From NCBI GenBank assembly GCA_026419785.1, contig JAODTK010003332.1, positions 1-64,000 of the forward strand: a stretch of DNA of 64,000 nt, given 5' to 3'. Of the stretch, positions 56,096-64,000 are shown in pieces. This DNA is from Sclerodactyla briareus. Taxonomy: Eukaryota; Echinodermata; Holothuroidea; Dendrochirotida; Sclerodactylidae. Each line of letters opens with the position of its first letter. Within the stretch, counting starts at the first letter, position 1. A program made the position numbers and the translations under genes. The notes under the pieces are model-generated. The model was not told where the DNA came from, searched no databases, and saw nothing but the letters and a program-made list of their open reading frames with translations.

Positions 56096-58860
56096 ATTCT
56101 CTGGAGCTTGTTGCCGTAAAGTATTATTTGCACAGATTTTGGTCCATACGTGCCCTTGAATGACCTTTGATGACATAACGGTTTTATGAAAAATGTTACC
56201 CTTGATCCTATACAGCATGTCCCGAAATTTCAGTTATATAACACACAGTCACGAAAAATGATTGCAGAAAATGTTAATCTTTGGCAGTTTCTTGACCTCG
56301 AATGATTTTCGATGACTGACGGTTTATATGAAAAATGCTTGCTCAATGTGATGCACCAAGCCCAAAAGCATTAGGTTTATAGGGTTACACACACCCTATG
56401 CTATCACCAAAAAGGATTTTAAAATCCAACCTTTAGCCCCTTGTACTTTAAGACAGGTGTCCGATTGAAGCGGGAGTGGTTTAGTCTATGTAGCAGATAA
56501 GAACTATCAACATTAAAAAAATTGACAGTTTTATTTATTGGCCTGTAACTCCTAAAAGAAGCACATTTTCTTAAAAACTTGACCTTGACCTTTGACCTTG
56601 CCTATAGATGTGTTTGATTACTGAAACTAAAAAATTACCATGACAAATCTCTACGAGCACCCAGCTGCATTATGCCAATTGTTACAGCCATTAAAACAAA
56701 ATTCAAAAAATTTGGTAATTTATGAAATTATTCCACATTAATGACCTTAATTGACCTTTACACTGTTGTTAAAAGTTATTGGATCAAAGGGTACCATCTC
56801 ACCACAGTTTCATGAAGGATTCACACATGAAACGCTAATGTTAGTGCGAAAAAAAGCTATTAATTAAACTTTGACCCCTTGGTAACTACCAAAGATGCGG
56901 GTCCGATCAAAGCGGGAGAGTTTGTTTCCTCCATGAAGCAACACAAAGGTCTACACATATCAAAATAACCAGCTTCTATTTTTTTGGCCCGTTACTCCTT
57001 AAAGAAGACACATTTTTCAAATTAAACCTGTAACCACACGACCCGACAGGGGTCAAAGTGAGGTCAGAGCTCACACATGCAAGTCAACAATTATATCCCA
57101 AAGGTGAACCTTCAGCTTCACAGATATCAATCTTACGATTATGGCCAGAAAAACATTTTTGACCCCAAGAAAAGTGACTTGAATGACTTAATGACATGGA
57201 AGAGTTTTTATGAAATTGTAACTCTCAATGTGATACATCCACTCCTAGAGCATTTTACATTCTGATGAACATGCACAGTGATATTGCCAAAAAAGTACTA
57301 TAATCAGTTTTTTACCCCTACGTGACCTTTGATGCACCTTAATGACATGGACGGTTTTTATAAAGTTTGTTACTCTCCATGTGATGATACCACTCCTAGA
57401 AGCATATTGCATTCCATGAACAGCCTAATGTTATTGGGATAAAGCGATAAAATTAAACTTTGACCGCTTGTAACTACCAAATATGCGTCCGATCGAAGCG
57501 GGAGTTGGTTTCTCCATGAAGCACACAAAGGTCTATACCATATCCAAAAATCACCAGTTCTTATTTTTTTTGCCATAACTCCTTAATAAGCACATTTATT
57601 CAAGACTAACCTTTAACCACATGACCACCCGACAGAGGTCAAATTGACGGTCAGAGGTCACACAATGCCAGGTCAAACCTTATAGGACAATAGTGAACTT
57701 CCAGCTTCACAATATCAATTCTCCATTATGGCCAGACCAAACAGGTTTTGACCCTAAGTGACCTGAATGACCTTTAATGACATGGCAGTTTTTATGAAAT
57801 TGTAACTTCCATGTGATAAATCCATTCCTAGGAGCATTTTGCATTCTGATGAACACCCAGTGCTATTGCCAAAAAAGTACTATACTCGTTTTTACCCCTA
57901 CGTGACATGTGACGACCTCAATGACATGGCGGTTCTTTCTATAAAAATGTTACTCTCCAGTGATGCATCCACTCCTAGAAGCATTTATGCATCCAATGAA
58001 CACGCCTAATGTTATTGGGAAAAAGCTATTAAATTAAACTTTGACCCCTTTTAACTACCAAAGTATGCGTCCGATCGAAGAGGGAGAGTGTCTCCTCCCA
58101 ATAAAAGCACACAACGTCGATCACATATCCAAAAATAACCAGTTTCTATTTTGTGTGCCTTGACCTCCTTAAATAAGAAAATTTATTCAAGACTCAACTT
58201 TAAACACAGGACCACCCGACAGAGTCAAATTGAGGTCAGATGGTCACACACCTGCAGGTCAAATATATCACAAGGTGACTCTCCAGCCTTCACAGATATT
58301 CAATCTCCCGATTATGGCCAGAAAACAGTTTTCGACCCCGAAGTGACCTTGAATGACAGATAGTAACGTTAAATGACCTCTGGGCCCTCGGCCCTACTGT
58401 AAAATCATTGGACTATAGATAAACAATCTCCACCAAGTTTCGTCAAATCAACAAACTTCACAAAATATGCAGATTATGCAAAGTGCTATGTTAATTAGCA
58501 TATACAATGCCAGGAATCTGATCGATGTGTACTCTTCTAGAGTGTATTACCCTGACGGAATCACCAATGCATCGCCGATTCAAGAGAATATCTTGTACAC
58601 AAGCTCCTGGGCCAATTTCCGTTAATATGCAAATTTATGCAAATGAGAATGGTCTTGTGGGCCGAAAAGTGGATGAACATCGGCAACTCTTCCCGTTGCA
58701 CCTCCACAAGAAGGTCAGCTGATGGCTTTCCAGGTTCAGGAGATATCTACCGCACAGAACGGACAGTCGGACAGACAGACAGACAGACAGGACAGACACA
58801 ACACAACAAAGTGACACTAGTCTCCCTTGAACAAGTTTTCAGGCGAGACAAAAACCGTTA
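56096..58860 (-). repeat. Repeat A (-), with a ~585 bp internal tandem duplication
   Basis: On the minus strand it begins with 'ttttgtctcgcctgaaaac' (58860) and (CTGT)n near 58785. An internal unit marked by 'gtccgatc.aagcggga' and 'ctttgacc.cttgtaactacc' recurs at about 56872, 57461 and 58039 (589 and 578 bp apart), which makes this copy twice as long as the + strand copies. Confidence 0.8.
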
Positions 58861-58899
58861 TGTCATCAAGGTCCTGCAACAACCTCCAGAGACTGTACG

Positions 58900-59791
58900 C
58901 CACCTTTTTAAGAATGGTTAAGTCTTGGGGCACCCAGCTGACCCGCAGGATGCTGAAATCACTATGCTGAAATCACTATTATTATAGCATGCTCTCAATA
59001 ACAAAATGTTGCAGAGTTTAATCATTTCACCCTCAGGCAGTTCTTTCCATCATCTTAACTAGGATTCCTATCTGTGCCCAGACAGAGAGATTTATCTATT
59101 TCACAAACCTGCGTTTTACCTCGAGGGTTCACTATTGCCTGTCCTAAACCTCTTCTGGGCCCCCACACGACCATATAACGTGTACATACTGGTCATTTGT
59201 TTACTACTCCAGGCACCTATTCAAGAATGAAGGGTGTCAGGTTACACTGCAGTAGCTCCGGGTGTGTGAGATAGGGGGTATTAAATGGAATCTTATGGGT
59301 GTGAGGATGATGAATTGGGGAATACGACCGACTTATTAGATAGGACTAGTTCCATATGAGCTGTGGTCTACCTTTAGTCTCGCAAAATGTTAACATTGAA
59401 TAGGTCACTAGGGTTATGAAGAGTGTGTAATAAATGCTGATTCATGCAAAGTTCCAGTTGTGGAATCCGATGAAAATGTATAAGTGTGGTTCACAATTGG
59501 TCTGAGAAAGTGATGAGAAAGAAATGGGTCAGCAGAAAGTGGATATTGTCTAATTGGCATAATTTAGGCAACCTAGTACAATTTCCACAAAAATTAATGG
59601 TATGACATTGTCACTAATCAGTCCTTACGGATTGAAATTGGTCACTGATTAGTTAGGGCGTTTCTGTCAAAGCTAATACCAGAATCTTGAGGCAACTCAT
59701 TAAATGCCTCTTAATTGTTCACATGGGTGACTATAATAGATGAAAAATGAAAACATGATCGCGTATCCAGTGAGACCCTGGGGCGGTCGCA
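58900..59791 (+). repeat. Repeat B unit (+)
   Basis: 'ttaagaatggttaagtcttg' to a terminal palindrome, gatcgcgtatccagtg...ccctggggcggtcgc (59758-59791). Matches 32750-33650 in order. Its left palindrome is missing, with repeat A sequence joined instead. Confidence 0.8.
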
Positions 59792-59887
59792 CTTGTCTCA
59801 TCAGACTAACTTGGTGCCGACACCAGTTTTGATGGTTTCCTGATTCAGTTATAACACACATATATCAGTGATGGGGTATCTTCACAG

Positions 59888-60200
59888 CCCTGTGGCTGTT
59901 AACAATGTGTCTTCTTGGTGTCTATTGGCCAAGAACAATGTCAAATTGGAAGGCTACGAGTTTTACTATGCAGGGATCACTTGGGAAATATTCTAGCAAT
60001 GGGCAATCTGCTGCACCAATCACCCAACTCTTGTTTTGTTTGTGACGTTGTGGCTGTTTCCAATGCAGAGTGGTACCGCTAGTTCGGTGTTCGCGGAACA
60101 GAGTGCCCGGCAAGTCTTACGATATTCAACCTTTCCAGGCAATATAATTATAATCAACTGCCTTGTACAGAGTGGATTGAAAAGTAAAGTGTAACAGTGC
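59888..60200 (+). other. Candidate further CUB exons (weak)
   Basis: After gtatcttcacag (ending 59890), a frame ends VKLEGYEFYYAG near 59975, which resembles a CUB terminus, but no donor follows. After tgtttccaatgcag (ending about 60067), shifted frames give FPGN then YNYNQLPCTEWIEK (near 60140-60185), which resembles the SPxxYxxNxxCxWI segment of an N-half. The order (C-half before N-half) is consistent with the gene continuing, but the conserved CGG and C.YD are not seen. Confidence 0.3.
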
Positions 60201-60840
60201 TTAAGTAAACCTAATTGTAGCTGAAGAGACACAGCTATACCTGGATCGCCGGTCTAATAACTATGGTTTACAGTATTGATTGCCACATATTGCCACCGGT
60301 TACCCCTGTCTATGCCTCACAGATGTTACCTTGATCAGAGGTGGGTTCTGAAGGCATGGGGGGGGGGGGGGGGACTGGTAGCACCTTGGTGCATTGCTAG
60401 TGTATCGGAGTTTGAGGCAGGTCTACTAATTAACACCTAGATGCGGGCGTAGGCTTTCTGCGCTGCAGATTAGGACATCCAGACATACTGTTGCGGTCAC
60501 TATCCAATTTTTGCCAGGCCTGTTACGGTGAATTTTTAAGACGGTTAGCGAACTAAAACGGGGAAACCAGAAAACTAGGGAGATGAAACATAGAAACGGG
60601 AAACCTCCTGAGGGCAACATGGAGGATGCTGATTGGTCCTCGTCCGGGTTTTTGTTTTTTTAAAAAAAAAATAACCAACTACCTACGAGCGGCTGCAGGC
60701 CCAGACATTTTTTAGGCTCAACCAGCTATGGCTGGTTGAGCTATTGGAATTTGCCATGTTCACTCCATCTATCTATCTATTACCACCCACCCACCCATCC
60801 CCCATCCTCCATCCATCCAGGTTTAACAAATTGCCTTTCG
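60201..60840. other. No gene recognised; poly(G) and (TATC)n
   Basis: A long G run near 60359-60373 and a short TATC tract near 60767-60780. Nothing else. Confidence 0.5.
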
Positions 60841-62225
60841 CCCAAAACAGTCATTCTGTGATGGATTGGACCAAACTGGACACAATGTTGATTGACCAGG
60901 GGACTGTTTGAAATGGTGTGAAGGTCACGTTCAAATGTCATTAAAGGGCGTATAGGGCCATTGGTGTATAGATTTCAAAATGTATTATCCTCCTAAAAAT
61001 TTTTGGTGCACCAGTGCTGATGTTCGTCATATTGATTCTAACAGCCCGACCTGCGGGGGTTCAGGAATTTTCGAGTCCAAGTTCCCACTTGAGCCAGAGG
61101 GCCCATTTTATGAAAAAACATTTTTTTCACACAATAGTACTTGAAATGCATCTCTCCCACAAGATTCAATGATATGTGTACAAGTGACAGGGCCATAGGG
61201 GTGTTCGGGAACGTTTGGGATTAGGCCCAGTTTGGGCCCTACGGTCCAATTATAGAACTACTGCAAATTTGTATCCTACAAAATTTTGATTGCCACAGTG
61301 TGATTGTTCCCGTCATAATGGTGGTCCAATAGCTGTACCTTCAGGGGGTGCCAGGGTTTAGGTCCCAAGCCCAGGGGGCCCTGGGGCCTGTCATGTGAAT
61401 TATGCAAAATGCTTCTTCCTTACGAATTTCAGTGACACAGTTGTTGACCTTGGTATATGATTGGTCCCACTGGGCCGTGGTCCATTTTCATGAAATCCAC
61501 AAACTGGTACTTGGAATGCATCTCATCACAAGATTCAATTGATGATCTTCAAAGTTACAAGTGATGGTCCTGGGTAGGGGCGCCATTGGGGGGGTTCAGA
61601 GATTTGGGGCGTAATGCCCAGTTTGGGCCCTAGGGCCCATCAGATGAAATACTGCAAACTCTTTATCTCCTACAAAAATTTTGTTGCACCAGTGCTCCAT
61701 GTCAGTAATAATGGTGGTCCATTTGCTATGCCTTCATGGTTCAGGAATTTCGGTCCCAAGGCCAAGTGTGAGCCCTAGGGCCCATCATGTGGAACGCACA
61801 AACTTGCCTTCCCTCTTACAAATTTTGTTGCACAGTGGCTGGCTTCGGTCCTAATGATGGTCTAACAGCCGTAACTTTGGGGGTCAGGAATTTTGGTCCA
61901 AGGTCTTACTTGGCCGTGGTCCATTTATGAAATTTCACGCAATGGTACTTGAAAGCATCTCTTCCACAAGCTCAATTAGTTTCTTGTAATGGTTTGGGTT
62001 TAGAGGGCCCCATTGGATGGGTTTGGGAATTTGAGCCCAAGGGCCCAATACATGAAGTACTGCATAATCTTGTATATCCTCAATTCTTTTGCACAGTGCT
62101 GCGTTCATTATAATGATGGTTTAATAGCTTTACCTTCAGGGTGCCACCCACGGGATTTAGACCCATGGCCCAATGTGACTGTTGGCCCTGCAGCCCATTA
62201 GGTGGAATATTTATTGACTCTAAGA
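60841..62225 (+). repeat. Repeat family D array
   Basis: Four to five diverged units with 'ggttcaggaattt', 'cacacaatagtacttgaaa', 'tccyacaagattcaatt', 'gccatagggg', 'gggccctagggcccat' and 'ttttgttgcaccagtgct'. Same family as 24541-25498. Confidence 0.8.
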
Positions 62226-62488
62226 CATCTTTGGGTCATATGAAGATCATGATCGGAAGTCATAAAGGGGCCATAATAGGCCATTTGTTTGGAACTGCCT
62301 CCTTGGCCTTATGACCTTGAACATTCATCACATTGTCGTCTTGGTACATTCGGCAGTTTGAAGCTACAGACATTGGTGCTCTAGTTGCTTTCAACCAATC
62401 CAACAATGCCTGACGCAGTCTCCATCTACATTCTTTTTTATGCAGTCACGTGTGGCATGCGTATTATGTGTTGTGTTGTATGTAACGC
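62226..62488. other. Spacer between family D and family E
   Basis: No gene recognised. Confidence 0.5.
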
Positions 62489-63200
62489 CACCTTGTAATC
62501 AGGCTAAGTCCAACATGCCTGGTGGATCAAGTTCAAACTGGTGGTGTCTTCCCATGATTAGTATCATGAAGGCTGTTTATATTGCTATATGGTAGATTGT
62601 CCATTTTGGGCAAAAGTGGAAACTTGTAAAATTCTGGTATTTTGGGGGCTTTTACCTTGTAATCAGGCAAAGCCCAACATGCCGGTGATCCAGTTCGATA
62701 CTTGGTGTGGTGTGCTTCCATGATGAGTACAATGAATTCTATTATTGTTGATGGGTAGGGGGTCAATTTTTGGGCAAAAGGTGGACTGGTGAAATTCTGG
62801 TATTTTGGGCACTTTTCACCTTGTAATCCAGTCAAATTCCAACCTGCCGATCTGAATCAAGTTCAAACTTGGTTGGTGGGTGTGCTTCCCAGATGAGCTG
62901 ACCGCTATTTATTGTGTATTAGTAGGGGTCATTGGGCAAAAGGTGGAAACTTTAAAATTCTGGTATTTTGGGCACTTTTCACCTTGTAATCAGGCAAAGT
63001 CAACATGCCTATTGGGAATAAGTTCAAACCTTGTGGGTGTTCTTCCCATGATAGTACATGACTTATTTATTGTTGTACAACAGTTTCCCACAGTTCACGC
63101 AATCCATCATATGGTTGTACATTCTGGTATTTTAGCAGACCTACTTCACCTTGTATCAGGCTCATGTCCAACTGCTGGGCTGGTCATGAAACATGCCTAG
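62489..63200 (+). repeat. Repeat family E, ~163 bp tandem units
   Basis: 'caccttgtaatcaggc' starts units near 62489, 62651, 62817, 62979 and 63147. Each has 'caacatgcc', 'aagttcaaac.ggt', 'cttcccatga' and 'aaaattctggtattttggg'. Five units, moderately diverged. Pieces of the family also lie at 36120-36480. Confidence 0.85.
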
Positions 63201-63354
63201 TACTTTAATTGCTATTGATCGCAGTTTAAAGCTTAGACTGTTAAGCGAAATTAATAATTGACCCAACCAGACCTTGTGTGTCAAGAATCAACTAGCTTTT
63301 TTGGCTTTCCTGGTTCTTAGTTATCCTTCGATCTAGATGGAAAGGAAAAAATAG

Positions 63355-63750
63355 CATTGGTAACTGAATACTATGTCATTAGAAGTCCAAACGGTGGGCT
63401 TCTTGGGATCATGAGTATTTCCTTGTTTGCTGTACTAGTGTATACATGGTAACTGAATGCGATGTCTGAGAAAAGTCTCAACGTGTGTGGCTTTCTTGCT
63501 GATCTTATTTTCCTTGTTTGCTTGTACTAGTGGTATACTGGTAAATGAATACGCTGTCCTTAGAAGTCTCAATCTGTGGCTTTCTTGCTGATCATGAGTA
63601 TTTCCTTGTTTGCTGTCTAGTGTATACATGTTAACTGAATACGATGTCATTAGAAGTCTCAAAGTCTGCAAACGTGTGGGCTTTCTGCTGATCATGAGTA
63701 TTTCCTTGTTTGCTGTACTAAGTGTAATACTTTGGTGATCGGGAGTCAAT
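63355..63750 (+). repeat. Repeat family F, ~90 bp tandem units
   Basis: Four units marked by 'ggtaactgaatacgatgtc', 'agaagtctcaa', 'gtggctttcttgctgatcat' and 'gagtatttccttgtttgctg' starting near 63359, 63448, 63540 and 63630. Confidence 0.85.
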
Positions 63751-64000
63751 CACTTAGGCGAATTTTCGGATTAAGGACCATATGAAAACCTGGAATAAAG
63801 TTGATGACACTTACAGAATCATTCATCGTGGTGGTGCTCCGCACTTTTTTTTAAGTGGATTTGTTCTATTGACACAGTGTTCCTAAAAGGTAACATTTGA
63901 ACTCTGTTACCTGCAATTCACCACTATTAAATATTCTAATCAAACTATCCATGGGAAAGGAACATGAAGGAATAACACTTTCTTGTTCTTTCCGTCAAAT
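63751..64000. other. Right end, nothing recognised
   Basis: No gene or repeat recognised in the last 250 bases. Confidence 0.5.

Overview
The window is animal nuclear DNA, not bacterial. Coding sequence comes in 130-240 bp pieces bounded by AG/GT splice sites and separated by kilobases of repeats. The domain content (a long run of CUB domains) and the repeats (DIRS-type, PIF/Harbinger-like, hAT-like, LINE, tRNA-derived SINE) suit a marine invertebrate, most likely a deuterostome such as an echinoderm, hemichordate or cephalochordate. I cannot name the species from the sequence.

The only host gene I can support runs on the + strand from about 1.9 kb to at least 53.3 kb. It encodes a secreted or membrane-anchored protein made of consecutive CUB domains, cubilin-like in layout. 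I find 18 exons forming nine CUB domains. Each domain is split by one intron into an N-terminal exon (CGG... SPNYP... C.W.I) and a C-terminal exon (..GxxCG..P... GFxLxY). The pairs start at 1896/6696, 8088/12834, 23477/23984, 28427/34567, 37170/40025, 40719/41628, 44010/45507, 47930/51266 and 51856/53174. Both gene ends lie outside the window or are unrecognised; weaker candidate exons sit at 871-1057 and 59.89-60.20 kb. Most exons carry one or more 1-2 base indels, often in homopolymers, while splice sites and domain motifs are kept. This looks more like an uncorrected long-read consensus than a dead gene, but I cannot prove that.

Introns are filled with mobile DNA. From 13254 to 22288 lies a GC-rich DIRS-type retrotransposon (about 9 kb) with inverted terminal repeats, an internal complementary region made of pieces complementary to both ends, and decayed gag, RT, RNase H and tyrosine recombinase regions. 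A 1.3 kb PIF/Harbinger-like element (TAA duplication) is nested in its gag; a sister copy with TTA duplication lies at 48221-49553. A different Harbinger derivative (25502-26730) keeps a TATA box, a first coding exon and a poly(A) signal. A hAT-like element with an 8-bp duplication lies at 10523-11801, an RTE-like LINE 3' fragment at 39.4-39.9 kb, and a tRNA-derived SINE at 50.3-50.6 kb.

Tandem arrays include a 300 bp satellite organised as 600 bp dimers (8.4-10.3 kb), a 39 bp minisatellite with a 232 bp higher-order unit (42.1-43.7 kb), a 78 bp minisatellite (45.9-47.8 kb), and 163 bp and 90 bp arrays near the right end. A large unclassified two-part repeat, here called A and B (29.2-33.7 kb and 54.0-59.8 kb), has B units that end in a 36 bp palindrome and forms a big inverted arrangement downstream of the last sure exon.
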